Source: Fistulifera solaris (lineage: Eukaryota > Bacillariophyta > Bacillariophyceae > Naviculales > Stauroneidaceae). From it: a stretch of 64,000 nucleotides of DNA. The stretch lies in assembly GCA_030295235.1 (NCBI GenBank), contig AP026129.1:930001-994000 (forward strand), in the 5' to 3' direction. A program made the position numbers and the translations under genes. The notes beneath the pieces are model-generated. The model was not told where the DNA came from. It saw only the letters and a program-made list of their open reading frames with translations, and did not search any database. Shown piece after piece: positions 1-11,027 of the stretch (its first letter is position 1; every line of letters begins with the position of its first letter).

Positions 1-530
1 TCGTTGATGCATCCAAGATTGATCTTCCGACGTGACGATTCCCTGCCCTAGAATGACGAGAAAATGCTTGTACGTGTTGTGAACATCCTTTTGACGTGCG
101 AAATTTTGCTTTGCAAGACGTATTTGAGCAAGACGGGGTCCGCGATACTAAACATCGTTTTGCCGAGGAGCGTAAAGCATACAATGGGTCCGTAAGCGAG
201 ATGCCATGTCGTCAGTAAATCCCAAGGCCGATACCGTAGAAAGTTGAGGGCTTGTCCTAGGATGGGATACGCCCGTCCCTGTTTCGGGTGGTGCATGTAG
301 GGCATACCGTAGATTCGTCCGGTTCTCCGTGACTGTTCGTTCCAGGCGAAAAGAGCCAAAACTCCTCCCAATACAATAGCCGACACGAAGGCAAAGGGAC
401 GTTCTTGCCATAGGGAATGAAGATGATTCCTTAGGAATGAATAATAAAAAACGAAATAAAGGTGCTTGTTGTCATTGGTAGTCTTCGTTTGATTGGCGAA
501 AGCGTCGAGCGACGATGTTATTGTCATTGC
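1..530 (-). CDS. CYP97-like cytochrome P450, 5' part, runs off the window
   Basis: This is the N-terminal part of a cytochrome P450, probably of the carotenoid-hydroxylase CYP97 (LUT/LTL) type, which acts in plastid xanthophyll synthesis. The ATG at 530 starts MTITSSLDAF. A hydrophobic stretch (about residues 45-60) is followed by the proline-rich hinge and a typical P450 N-domain (YGPIVCFTLLGKTMFSIADP, then LLKYVLQ). Near position 1 the translation reads GQGIVTSEDQSWMHQR, the family's motif before helix C. The haem-binding Cys region lies outside the window. The frame slips at the T4 run 89-92 (A4 on the coding strand); one more base would keep the frame, so this is probably an assembly error. 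CYP97 is inferred from motif wording only. Confidence 0.75.
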
Positions 531-1019
531 CGCAATGAGAATCACGTTCTTATTTGTAAACACTCTTTCGCGACAGCAAGAAAAGGCAAATTTCTTTGTT
601 TTAGTCGATGACAAATAAGGGAAAAGTATGAAGTGATAGGAAACAGTATTAGCAAGAAAGGAAAGAGGGTTCGTGTTTTTGCTTATTATCCTTGCATCGT
701 CCCTTTCTCGCCTCCACCCGATACCAGTACCAGGTAGCGCAAAAATGCGACGAAACATCGGTAGCATTTTTTTGTTGCGTTTTGCGTTTGTCCGACGTTT
801 CGGGGATGTCTAAGCGGTACTCCGGAGTACTACAGAATGCAAGTGTTTTCTGTCTGATTTTTACCACGATGTTATTTGGATCGAACGATCGATCATCTGT
901 ATTTTTATGTTGAAACGACATTTGCGTTGAATTGATATGCATAAATCCGTTTTGACTTTTATGCTCTTTCGGTGAGCCCACCCACCGTTTTACAAATTTG
1001 AGTTAGCAAACAACCGAGC
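531..1019. other. Divergent intergenic region
   Basis: No gene is supported here. It separates the leftward P450 from the rightward gene at 1020 and so probably holds both promoters. It contains one copy of the dispersed intergenic motif TACCAGTACCAGGTA (about 722-736) and a palindromic ACTCCGGAGT around 820-830. Confidence 0.5.
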
Positions 1020-2803
1020 ATGCCGATTAAGAGGTTTCCGAGTATTCTTGTTGCGACTTGGCCGGAAGCGTTGCCACATCCGGAGGAGACCGAAATTCTG
1101 TCGGTCGTCGTGTACCCGGATTGTATGCGATGGGGGTTACATGTGCGTGTTCACGATCATTTTCGTGTCAAGTGCTGGTGGAAGTAAGTGTAGCATCGTA
1201 GGGAATAGTCGCGGATTACTACATCGCACATCGTTTTTTAGTTGACTAGCTCATCGATGTGTTCCTTCCAAAAGAGTTGTTAACAACCATTTTTTGCATC
1301 TGCAGAACATTTGGTTCCACCTTACCCGAAGATGAGTCGCTTTCGCTCATCGATATATTGCCCCCTTATGTACATCCATCCTTCATGGGAAATCGCATCG
1401 GATCGCAAGCGATTCAAGAATGGTCCTTTGTTCGGCGCATACCGTTCTGGACGGTGTACGTAATGACCGTGGATAAGACAATCGATGCGGCCCCGGTGTT
1501 GCAACATCTTTTTCGGGATGTTCCCTGTCGTTTGTTTGCTGTGCAGCATTCTGATTTCTTTGCGGACCAAGCGGCCGACATTCAAGATGTTCCTATCTCT
1601 CTCGTGTCATCGCTGCAGGCCGTTTTGCGTGATGCCGAACAAGAGGACGGGCCACCGCCATCGATCTTGCTGTTGGATACGAATCAAACGCCTTTGCAAT
1701 ACGCAGCGTGTGATGGAACTCAAGTTCTTGGTTTCGGTACCGGTCCTTCGTGGAACATTCCGCTCTCCGGTCCGCAAGAAATTTTTCGCGCTCCAGAGTC
1801 ACTAAACCCAGCAATCTTCCTGCGTATCAGCAGCTCATCGGGATCGTATACGCGTGGGAACATCAAACGAAACACAAAAAACAGTGCATTTGGATCTATG
1901 GTAGTAATAAGAGCCATGTGGAGCGGATCGAAGGCATTCTCAAACAAGAGTTAGGCAGCAACATGACCATCAGAACCATCCCCGATCTCGTTCATCGGGG
2001 TATCGATGAGGTTTTGAAAGAGCAAACCCGCATACATGGCGAAATGAGTGAGCCGATGGATCTTGTTTTGGTAGGACAGCGCATCAAAATAAAATTGTCA
2101 GAACAAGCGTATGTGTTCGCAACGATACGAAACAGGATCCCCGGGACAAGCAAAGCTGCTAGTATTCAGGAATATCAATACAACGTAGAATTGGATGATG
2201 GAAAACATCAGCAAGTGCTTCGTATGGAGCAAATATTGTGTATGTTCATTTTGGAATGGCTGTGACTCGTGTGGGTCCCCGAAACCTTGTTCTCACTTCC
2301 TTTTGCCCTTTTGATCAATAATCGTTCAGTATCCATAGAATTTTACATTGAGCACATGAAAGAAGAGAAGAACTTTTTATCCCAAGATTCAGACGACGAA
2401 TACACGAAATTATCGGACCGAAAGGTTGAGGCGGCCAAATCGGTACTTTCTTTGTTTGAAAAGGAATGGAATCGATTGCGAGCTGCGCAGAAAGGTGTCG
2501 CGACGCACAGCATTCCCCCCGCGAAAGGAGGTACAGAGTTATTCGGAAGTCTCAATGAGCCAGGACGATCGTGATACTTTGCATAAAGCAGCACAAGAAG
2601 CTGATCCGGCTGCCAGTCGAAAACTAAGTTACGTTGGGCGACGAGTTGGCAAGCACTTCAAAGATGGTTTGTTTTACGGGACGGTCAGCAAATGGTTTCC
2701 GGCCGCGGTTGTGGATAATAAAGTCGATTTGTGGTTGGTCGATTATGACGACGGAGATACAGAAGACTATGAAGAAGACGAACTACAAACAATTTTGCTT
2801 TAA
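1020..2803 (+). CDS. Protein with C-terminal Tudor-like domain; N-terminal half faintly like type III pantothenate kinase
   Basis: A three-exon gene: 1020-1183, 1306-2239 and 2330-2803. Both introns (122 and 90 nt) have GT/AG ends and keep phase. The last about 60 residues (GKHFKDGLFYGTVSKW, then LWLVDYDDGDTEDYEEDEL) form a Tudor/PTM-like domain, a fold usually found in chromatin proteins. A second, weaker unit (YNVELDDGKHQQVLRMEQI) lies upstream. The first about 250 residues are not firmly recognised; the spacing of LLLDTNQT, GTQVLGFGTG and IGIVYAWE loosely recalls type III pantothenate kinases, but the acidic phosphate-binding motif is not clear. The frame slips at C3 1807-1809 (one short) and C6 2515-2520 (one extra). 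The Tudor call is moderate and the kinase resemblance speculative. Confidence 0.6.
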
Positions 2804-2878
2804 CGCATTCATTGTGAAACTCTTTGCAAGGAAAGATTAATTGTTAAATAGTCAGTTCAAGTCTTCTTTGTTTTATGC

Positions 2879-4104
2879 TTACAATTTCCTTGCTGCCATC
2901 GACTTTTCATAATTTTGCGTTGCAATGGAGTATAGTAGCACACCAGAAAGACCTATTGCGGATCCAATACCCGCTTGAAAAGTAATATGGTTGCCAAATG
3001 TAATGACAGAGGCAACCATGATGAAGACGCGCTTCATGGTATTCCCGACAGCAAGTGTTATGGGATGCACTTGACCTAGCGCGAAAAACATGACCTCATT
3101 ATTGATGTAGTGGAAAAATCCAGAGAGTAAAATCGCACGGATCAACAAAAGATATTAGGTTGTTGTTCCACAGCGCTGCTCCAGAGCTTGGGAAACTGCC
3201 GCCCTTCTCCTAATAAAGCCATAGGAATCGATAAAAGAAAGGATGACAATGTCACCAACCCAAATACATTCGGAGGTGTCAAATTTGTGCCGATACCTGC
3301 TGACGACATGGCAACTTTGCTCAAGACAGCTCTCAATGCAAAAGACAGATTACTCGCCATCGCCATCGTGAAAGCGAGCCACGAGAAACTTTTTTCTTTC
3401 AAGCAAGCATACCCTACACCTCCTACAACTGGTAATAGTGTTGCATAAACGGACGCCGGCATCCAAGTTCCAAAACAAACAGCCGCGACGATGGCACTGA
3501 AGAAGGGTTCTAGTGCCTTGACGATATGCGTAAAGGACACTGGACCGGCTCCGAGCGAAAGCATGGTGAAGAGCTGACCTGTAGCATGCCAAAATCCAAC
3601 CTGTCGGGTAGCTTTTCGACCCTGATCTGTTAATACTGGCAGTGGTCTTAATTTGGCAGCCCAAACAATGAGGACGTAGAGTGCACCCACACCCAGCTGC
3701 AGGGATCCCACGATCATGGGAGCCGGTAAAATATTCAAAAGCCTTTTGTTGAGAACTTTTCAGTCGAGAATTGAGATAATTGAACCGATGAATATTCACA
3801 GAAGGAGGAAACCGAACTTACCGTTGTAGACGATATTAAGTGCATACCACAATCCAAAGTAAAACCCAATTTTAAGTCGATGAATTAAATCCTTCCTCAG
3901 ATCACTTGGTTTCGAAGCAACCACTCTTGCTCCTGCTCGAATCTCGACTACATTGGCAGCCAATTTGTGTGAGGTCTCGGAGGGTACTCTTTTGATGGGC
4001 GATTCTATGGGCGAGGGTTGTCGCCATGTTTTGGTCGAATCAGCAGCTTCGATCTGCCAGATCGCGCAAGCGAGTAAGAAGTTTGATAAAGTGGAGATCT
4101 TCAT
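2879..4104 (-). CDS. Triose-phosphate/phosphate translocator-like (TPT/NST family)
   Basis: A plastid phosphate-translocator-type antiporter that exchanges C3 sugar phosphates or PEP for phosphate. Exon 1 is 3822-4104, the intron 3756-3821 (66 nt), and the second exon runs to 2879. The family order is present: WYALNIVYN, then NILPAP, SFTHIVKALEPFFSA, LSFALRAVLSKVAM and GNTMKRVF. The HIVK lysine and the KR pair of MKRVF match substrate-phosphate contacts in the family. The N terminus has a signal peptide (MKISTLSNFLLACAIWQIEA) but no clear aromatic residue after the cleavage site. Diatom plastids have four membranes and several TPTs, so this one may sit in an outer membrane rather than the inner envelope. 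The frame slips at A4 3147-3150 (one short). Confidence 0.85.
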
Positions 4105-4362
4105 AGAGGATGTTTAAGAAAGGTATGCTGCTAGCCGAGTAAGAGGTCTCATTGCTTGCTGCTGCCGATGATTGATGTCTATCCATACATTTCTTTCAAA
4201 TAACTTATTTTGTGCGACCAGACGTGCAGTAGTTTTTGTGACGCTCGACCCTGAATCCCGAGTCTTCAGTCCTCAATAGAACTAACATGAAGTAACTCTC
4301 AGTGAAAACACGGAGTACTATCGCCGACAAGACGCGGAAAAATACTTAAAACTCAGTTCTTA

Positions 4363-5764
4363 TCATCGGATCATTGAAATGAATTCTTGATTCGCCTTAA
4401 GTAATGAATATAGATGGTTGGTGTCGTTGCTGTGCTTTACCATCGCCGACGTCAGGACAAACGCACGCGTTCCGTCATCATCCAAGCGTGGAATACTACG
4501 AAACCGCATTTCCAAAGATAATTTATTCCATGAGTTCGCAAATTGCTTCTCGTTACTGTCGTTTGAATGGAATAAGAGATCAACGCGGTGATTCTTCCTG
4601 AATAGCTCTTCTAAACCAGCCACCCATTCCGACGAGCTACAAGTATCAGGTTGCGGGAGTATCATGACTTTCCTTAGGGTCTCGCTTGAACCAATTACAT
4701 CCAAAAACTCTTTCCATTGCTCGTCAAAGTCACTCGGCTTGGCAGATATAGCTAATTCTTGCAAACTGTTGTTTGTTCGTAGAGACTCGACCAAGATTTT
4801 TGACAATTCCGGTGACCAGGTTACCCCTTCAAAACACACGCTTTTTAACAAGCATCGTGGACTACCGATTGCTTTCACCAGATCACTCAGCCAAGGTTTG
4901 TTAATGCCTCTTTCCCTAACAATTAGCGTCGAGGCGAACATGGTTCCTGAGCTGATTGCTCTCGTGAGAGGAACGCCGGAACCGTCTTTCATAGTGCAGT
5001 TCTCTAAAGCAAGGCTAGTCACTTTGGCTTGACTTAAACGTCTACAAGTGTCTTCGTTAACATTGAATGAGGCGAGAATGAGCTTGTCGAGAAACAGATG
5101 CTCCATGAATTTGAGATTTTTGACAATAATAGGATCTGACATCCTATTCGCTTCAAATCGAATAGCTCCCGAGCGAGCGATCTTTTGTCAAGAAGAAGTC
5201 CTATATAGGACACCATGAAGTGGCAGTCTTCATCAAAGGAACAGCCAGACAAAGTAATGTCTACCGTTGTCGAACTTTTCAAAAGAGCAGCGGCCTGTTG
5301 CGGATCGAAGGTGCAACTTTCAAATATGTACTGACGCTTCGCATTCTTGGAGAAGAACGACAGCATCTCATCTCCAGTAAAAAAGCTTGTTCCAATGAAA
5401 CCATCCAAAAGTTTGTTTTGTCTCCGTGAGTCACCACCGACTGGTAGTAATCATCGGGCAGTTGCAAAATGCGGGCCGTAGCAGCTGCCACAGCGCCTCT
5501 GTCGTTCTCAGGACTGAGCACGCTCAATTCTTCCATATCGTCATCATCACGAAATAGTACCATGGATGACTCGGCATATATCACTTCCTCGCATTCGTCC
5601 CATATGCGCGAGGAGTACAAACAAACGAACACATTGGTGGACTCGATCCATAGTTTCCGACCGCCACGGAGTTCGTCGATCAAAGTTTGAAGGTTCGGAA
5701 CTTCATCCAGGTGAGTGATACGATACTGTCCTCCTTTTATTATTTGGACATTACTAGTCGCCAT
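4363..5764 (-). CDS. LRR-like repeat protein of a diatom multigene family
   Basis: About 465 residues, starting MATSNVQIIKGGQ at 5764. After an N-terminal region without recognised domain come irregular leucine-rich repeats with the spacing LxxLxLxxCxF (DITLSGCSFDED, SLALENCTMKDG, LLKSVCFEGVTW, LQELAISAKPS). It resembles the shorter gene at 31739-32472: both have an FDPQQ/WTPEQ element followed by a two-strand LTLxxxxF repeat. No signal peptide or membrane segment is seen, so a cytosolic or nuclear interaction protein is likely. The coding-strand frame slips at a T4 run (5407-5410) and a T3 run (5155-5157), each one base short. Specific function unknown. Confidence 0.65.
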
Positions 5765-6119
5765 GGTTTGATTTCATGTGTTCTGATGATCATCGGATTT
5801 AGTTAAATGAGATAAATAATAAATCGGCGAGCGACGAAAAAATGAAGCAAAACAAAATCACAAGTGGTGCGCGTGCTGTGCACTCATTTAGACTGTAGTC
5901 TTGTGAGTCGTACCAAGATTGATTGTTGTTTCTTAGATAATACATTCAATACCGGAAACGCCGGCAAGGCTTATTTTGCTCCCTAATGGTCTCCGCCGTT
6001 GTTGTGCCCTTTGTTGGGAATGCATTACAACTATTTATTATTACTCCGTATTAATTTGCATCGCAACAAACGCAAACACGCACAACCACCACAATCTATG
6101 GTATTGCAGAGAAAACGAC
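5765..6119. promoter_or_regulatory. Divergent promoter region
   Basis: A 355-bp gene-free stretch between the start codons of the leftward LRR-like gene and the rightward membrane-protein gene; presumably shared regulatory DNA. No specific site is recognised. Confidence 0.4.
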
Positions 6120-7351
6120 ATGCCTCCAAACAACAGCACGGAGAAACCCAGAGAAACAAATCCTCATTGGAAGGGATATTGCTTCCTCATATTATCGAGT
6201 CTCATTAATTTTTGCGCCATCAGCAACGTCCCCGAACACGGCAATTTTGTCGGGTACAAGTTTGTATCCGTATGTTTCGGTGTCTTCACATTCTGTTTAG
6301 GGATCTGTATTCTTTTTTTGGACTATGTGGATTGTTTTGTTCTCTATAAAGTATGGGATGGCAAGTTGGAGGGTTGTCTTCTTTCCTTTTGTGTCTTGTG
6401 GTGGATTGCGGGGGTCGCCTACACGACGCAAGTGGATGGCATTGGATATGTACGTCACTTGAGATAGCTATGTGTTACTACATTTCTTCCTCATTTGTGC
6501 TACGCTTCGTATCATTTTGGTACCTTCAGGTCGTAATGAACATTTACGTCACTTCATGGCTATCTTTGGTGTGTTCCGTTTACACTTGGAATTTGTGGTC
6601 GGCCAAACGAGACCTTTTGTCCATCCAGGAGCTAACTGGCGTGAGTGTCACGCTCAAAGCATGGTATATACTATTCATTGCATCTCTCGTCGTCACCGGC
6701 ACGACGATTAATGTGGCTATTGCCGACATGTACGGTAACGGCTGGGAAAACATGGGCAATCTATTCGGAATCAGTTTGGGACTATTCTCTTCAGCGGTAT
6801 CCTTGGCGTTTATTTTATTGCACTATCGATTGATTGATGTGTGCACAAAAGGTGGCTGGCACGAGTTTGTAGCTTCATTAGTAATGATTGCAATGTGGAC
6901 GACTGGCTGTGCCATATTGACACGCGAAGGCGCCATCGGATCAACGATAGTAGGACGTGGTTGCACCACCTTTCTTCGCGAGAAAGAGGAGAATGGAGAC
7001 TTTCAAACGGATCTATATCAACCAAGTATGACTGTCAGTGCTGACGAATGTCGTGTCTTGGTTTCCTCTGTCAATACTACGAACTTCGTGGTTCTCAATG
7101 GAACACTGCCTTGCTCGGCATTCATCCAATACACACTGGATCGCGAAGTACAAATACCCGGTTCGAACCTCTACGTCTCAGTTTGGCTTTGTTTGGCGGC
7201 TTCGATTCAAATCGCATTGCGCTGGAAAGCCCAGCAGGCTGTCCAGCTGGCAGCCCGTGCTCATCAAGGCCGACAGGAGGAGCAAGACATTGGTGCCCGA
7301 AATAATGACGACGTTGCAGATTTGGATGATTTCGTGGAGGCCAATGAATAA
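6120..7351 (+). CDS. Eight-helix membrane protein, two MARVEL-like four-helix halves
   Basis: Exons 6120-6449 and 6530-7351 are joined across an 80-nt phase-0 intron (GTACGT...TTCAG), giving about 384 residues. About eight hydrophobic segments are visible in two sets of four. The last two helices of each half look alike: WWIAGVAYTTQ with TSWLSLVCSVYTW in the first, AMWTTGCAILT with VSVWLCLAASIQIAL in the second. This suggests internal duplication of a tetraspan, MARVEL-like unit. A long loop before the last helix has two cysteines and NTT/NGT glycosylation sequons, so it probably faces outside. The C-terminal tail is acidic and soluble. Function unknown; the gene is intact. Confidence 0.75.
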
Positions 7352-7369
7352 TGACATACTTGTCAGAGC

Positions 7370-9022
7370 TTAAGGGCACGTATCTTTGGGGCTTCCGTCC
7401 TCCTTCATCCACGGTAACCAGCCTATTCTTGCCATGGTGGGTTTGCAATGGCCATCCTCTTTGTCAGGGTCGTAAAATTCCGTACCTTCGCACCAACCGA
7501 CAGAGCCCGAATTTATACTGCCAAAATACTTGATCAAAGAGTTTATCGCCTGACTTCGCAAATTGGCCCAGATTTGTTTCTTTTCGGACATTCCCGACCC
7601 GCAGTCCCAACAGATTCCACCAATCCCACCTTTCTCGTGGGCAGGCCCTCCGCCGATGCCGTTGTTCTCAAGCTGAACGACTTGTTTTTCGCTCTCGCCT
7701 GTCATGAGTCGTTCTTCCTCTTCATTTTCCTCCTCTTTTTCTGCGGCTTTCTCTTCTAGACCAGTCTCTTCGAGTCGACGCCCACCATGGCGCTTTACTG
7801 TTCCGTCGTCTGGATTCAAGCGTCTGGAATATACTTTCGGCGCTCGGGCCGCCAAGTGCGACACAACTGTACTCACGGTAATATCATCCGGATGAACGGG
7901 ATGTGCCAGCACAAATTGCCGAATTTCTTCCAGAGCCGGATGCCACAGAAAACACAAGTAATTGGAATGCAACATGCTTCCTGACGGAAGAACCATATTA
8001 GCATCATAGTTCGCAAAGAAACGAAAGTTGTATTCGACTTTGTCGTGCAGATTGTCGCAGTGTGAAATGAAGTGTTTGTCGTTGGGTTCTGGATCCAGTC
8101 GTTGACGTTCCGCTTGTTGCCGCGGGGAATAATCGATCTTTCGAGACATGGCACCAATCTGCGCTCGCGCATTTCGTTTCCACAATTCGAAACCGGATTC
8201 GATGGCCTTGTAGGAGTAGAAAGGACCGTCATCGTCGTAATACAGAATGGCTTTGGTCGTCACTTTGACGATGTCTGGATGATACCGATTCATAAGGTCA
8301 TTTGGGAATCCCATTTTTAACGGATAAACAATGCGCAGAGAGTTGGCAGGATCTTTGGCAAAATCAAGTAATTCCTTGCCTTCGTTCGCCTCATCGATGC
8401 TTCTTGGTCCATTCCATACGACTACGCATTCTTTGACCAAACCTTGAAACGCCTCCCGATTGGTCAACTTTTTGATTTGATTGAGTGTGATTCCCAATCG
8501 ATTGGGATTGTATGCCATGAATATCACCGTCAACTGCGATTCCTGACATTCCGTTTCGGGTGGCATACGACATTGCCATTTGACATCATCATTGTGATTT
8601 CCTTTCTTGTAGTCGGCAATCGCATCAATGATCCCGAACGGTGGTAGTGTTGCCAGTGTTTGATTCTCTTTCCCGAATAGCATCTCGTATTGGTGATCAA
8701 AGCCGTGAAAATCGGCGTCCGCGTGTTGACAATAACTCTTGTGAGCGCGGGCGCGCAGGACGACTGCATCCCAAGCCGGATCCCAGAAGGATGTTCGTTC
8801 GATGATTCTCTTGTGTGGTAGTATTGCGCGTTGTTCGTTAACTCCGTGTTCCTTACTCAAACGAATGATCGAGGAATGACTGTGAAAAAGGATCATGAAC
8901 CATCCTAAAGCGGTGATTATGAAGCATTGCAGAAAATATTGGATCCGAAATATTGATTTCTTGGGTCCATCTTTCTGTGTACTCTTCAAACTGGGACGAC
9001 TTTGTTGCTGTGGAAGAGACAT
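7370..9022 (-). CDS. GT64 (exostosin-like) glycosyltransferase, type II membrane protein
   Basis: An uninterrupted 550-residue ORF. A short cytosolic tail and one signal anchor (about residues 27-46, FLQCFIITALGWFMILF) fit a Golgi type II glycosyltransferase. The catalytic region (about 160-395) is GT64-like: TVIFMAYNPNR, VVVWNGP, an acidic YYDDDGP in the place of the DxD metal/nucleotide-sugar motif, then SGSMLHSNYL and PDDITVSTVVSHL, which match the GT64 C-terminal part. An extra C-terminal region has a glutamate-rich linker and a Cys-containing tail (GGICWDCGSG). The substrate is unknown; animal GT64 enzymes add GlcNAc or GlcA in heparan-type chains, which cannot be assumed here. Stop codon lies 18 nt from the convergent upstream gene. 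Confidence 0.8.
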   Translation of the reverse strand: MSLPQQQSRPSLKSTQKDGPKKSIFRIQYFLQCFIITALGWFMILFHSHSSIIRLSKEHGVNEQRAILPHKRIIERTSFWDPAWDAVVLRARAHKSYCQHADADFHGFDHQYEMLFGKENQTLATLPPFGIIDAIADYKKGNHNDDVKWQCRMPPETECQESQLTVIFMAYNPNRLGITLNQIKKLTNREAFQGLVKECVVVWNGPRSIDEANEGKELLDFAKDPANSLRIVYPLKMGFPNDLMNRYHPDIVKVTTKAILYYDDDGPFYSYKAIESGFELWKRNARAQIGAMSRKIDYSPRQQAERQRLDPEPNDKHFISHCDNLHDKVEYNFRFFANYDANMVLPSGSMLHSNYLCFLWHPALEEIRQFVLAHPVHPDDITVSTVVSHLAARAPKVYSRRLNPDDGTVKRHGGRRLEETGLEEKAAEKEEENEEEERLMTGESEKQVVQLENNGIGGGPAHEKGGIGGICWDCGSGMSEKKQIWANLRSQAINSLIKYFGSINSGSVGWCEGTEFYDPDKEDGHCKPTMARIGWLPWMKEDGSPKDTCP

Positions 9023-9395
9023 GTTGTTGTTATTCTTGAAACGAATACATTGACAGTCAACAAATACTCTTCGTTTGTTTTTGTTTTTTCGTTTTTCGTT
9101 TGTGTTTTCTCGCCCGTGCGAGGATGACGAAAAAAATGACCCTTGACCTCACTAGCGTTAAGGTGAAACAAACATTTTTCACTATTACGTAAAGTGTAGG
9201 CGACCTTTTCCCATGACTGAATTCATGTTTCAGTCACGGAAATGGTTGACTGCACTATTTCGAGTGGATGACCTTTTCTCCTTGATATTTTAAAATAAGA
9301 GAGAGCTCAGCTAGACTAGTTCTTCTTGTAGTGAATAACTGACAATTGATAACTGCATAGAGGAGTATAGAATTGGTCTATAGCTACTTCCATTT
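9023..9395. other. Gene-free stretch
   Basis: AT-rich intergenic DNA between the 5' end of the GT64 gene and the 3' end of the FKBP/TPR gene. No coding sequence or RNA gene is recognised. Confidence 0.4.
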
Positions 9396-10465
9396 TTAAA
9401 AACTATCTAACGGATCTCCAACATCCATAACCAACTCGGATCTTGGACGACGTATGGCTGTACTAGCTGGACGCGTTTGCCTTTTTCTTTTCCATGCTGC
9501 CCTTAATTTACTTGCTTCCTCTTCTTCGTCTCTGTTTTTGTAAGTGACGGCATTTTCGAGGGATTGGATGGCACTATCCGCTTCGTCCAAGGATGTTTTG
9601 GGATCCATCATGGCTACTTTGGCCAATCGTAACAGAGCCTTTAAATTGCGAGGGTCTTTTTTTCAATAAAGCCGCTCCCGCCTGCTTCGCTAAACCATAC
9701 TGTTTCGCTCTCATGTGCAGCGCCAAAATATTGTTATACGAATCAATCATCAGTTGCCGTGCTTCCTTGTATTGCGGATGATCAGTGCCGACTTGTTGAA
9801 AATACGTTCCATCCACCAAGACTTCCATGTCTTTGGCGGATTTCTCGTACAATCGTAGCGCCCGGTCCTTTCGTTGGGGCCATTCGCACAGATACAAATC
9901 GTTGGCGATCATTTTGCGGGTATTAGTCTTTTGCAGTGTAAAGTAAGGATTGAGTCGGGACGTGTCTTTGACTTTCATGGCGCGCGTAATCTGATACAAG
10001 ACGCTGGAATTGGGAGGCAATGTATATTTGTCATTCCCCCCAGGAATAGGTACGAGGATGGGGACCATACGCGTACTTCGCAGTAGACCACGCCCGAGCA
10101 GTTTGATGATTCAGCATGTGAGTCAAGGCAATATCCAACGCATCAGCTATCTCGTTTTGCCCGACTACGACGAGCCAACTCGTGGCTTTCTGACAAAGAG
10201 GGCCATCTGTGTTGTCCTTGTCATTTGTTTGGTGAACAGTAAAATCGACCAGAACAGCATCACCAGCTTTTATTTCGGGAGAATCACCCGATGATTCCAG
10301 CAATTTCTGATTTTGTAAAGGCTGATCACAGATCTAGGATTCAAAAAGATACACGCAGGTGAGTCTAGAGGGAATGGCCGTGTAAAACTTCCATGATAGG
10401 ATTCAAATACTATATACCTTGAGGAGCAAATCTTGTCCTCGTAGCTCAATCCATTCGCTCGCCAT
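9396..10465 (-). CDS. FKBP-type PPIase-like protein with TPR repeats
   Basis: Exon 1 (10418-10465) encodes MASEWIELRGQDLLLK; an 84-nt intron (10334-10417) follows, then a long exon. The first half reads as a degenerate FKBP fold (AGDAVLVDFTVHQTND, then TAKYAYGPHPRTYSWGG and YTLPPNSSVLYQITR). The second half is a TPR array (ALRLYEKSAKDMEVL, YNNILALHMRAKQYGLAKQAG, ALLRLAKVAMMD) ending in a basic tail. This is the layout of FKBP-TPR co-chaperones that bind Hsp90 or Hsp70 tails. Several FKBP active-site aromatics are not evident, so isomerase activity is doubtful. The frame slips at C6 10036-10041 (one short) and T7 9657-9663 (one extra). Confidence 0.7.
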
Positions 10466-11027
10466 TACCCTAAATGTAATCAGCCGTATATTGATTTGAC
10501 AAAATGTTCTTTTTTAATGGTTAAAATGCCAATGATTTTAAATAAGATGCTGTTGTTGTTGAAAAACGCGGGTATGATGTGCGATGCGGGGTCATACTTA
10601 TGTCCGTGATTACTTTGTAAATCACTCCGGTGTTTGCTGAAGATGTCCGCGAATGTCGTACCACTACTTCAACGGTCGACGTAGGCGTGCACAAGGCGAG
10701 CACGAGCACAAAACGTGTGTTGAGTTTATGGAATGTTGCCGATCTGTCGGGTCAAAGGCGGTGTTGTATCCATGACTTTGTCATTCAGAGAAGCATATCG
10801 AATGCGCTGTATTCATTCGTCTGTCTTCCATGAACCCCGAACGGCGCATTCGAAGATGCACGGCAGCCGTCAAGCTATAAGCCCCACGGAACAACGTGTG
10901 CTATCGACACCGACCACACGCGTCGCGCGTGCTACACTTCGCCCTACCCGTGCTTTGCAAAACTGCACATTAACACGTTATTGTCAAATCACTTCACAAA
11001 TTTTGTGCCTTCAACACTACAACAACA
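10466..11027. promoter_or_regulatory. Upstream region of the first flavodoxin
   Basis: A gene-free 560 bp. Near 10700 (AAAACGTGTG), 10890 (AACGTGTGC) and 10920-10935 (ACACGCGTCGCGCGTGC) it holds several CACGTG-like and CGCG elements. These could be regulatory; iron dependence is a guess from the downstream gene. Confidence 0.35.
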
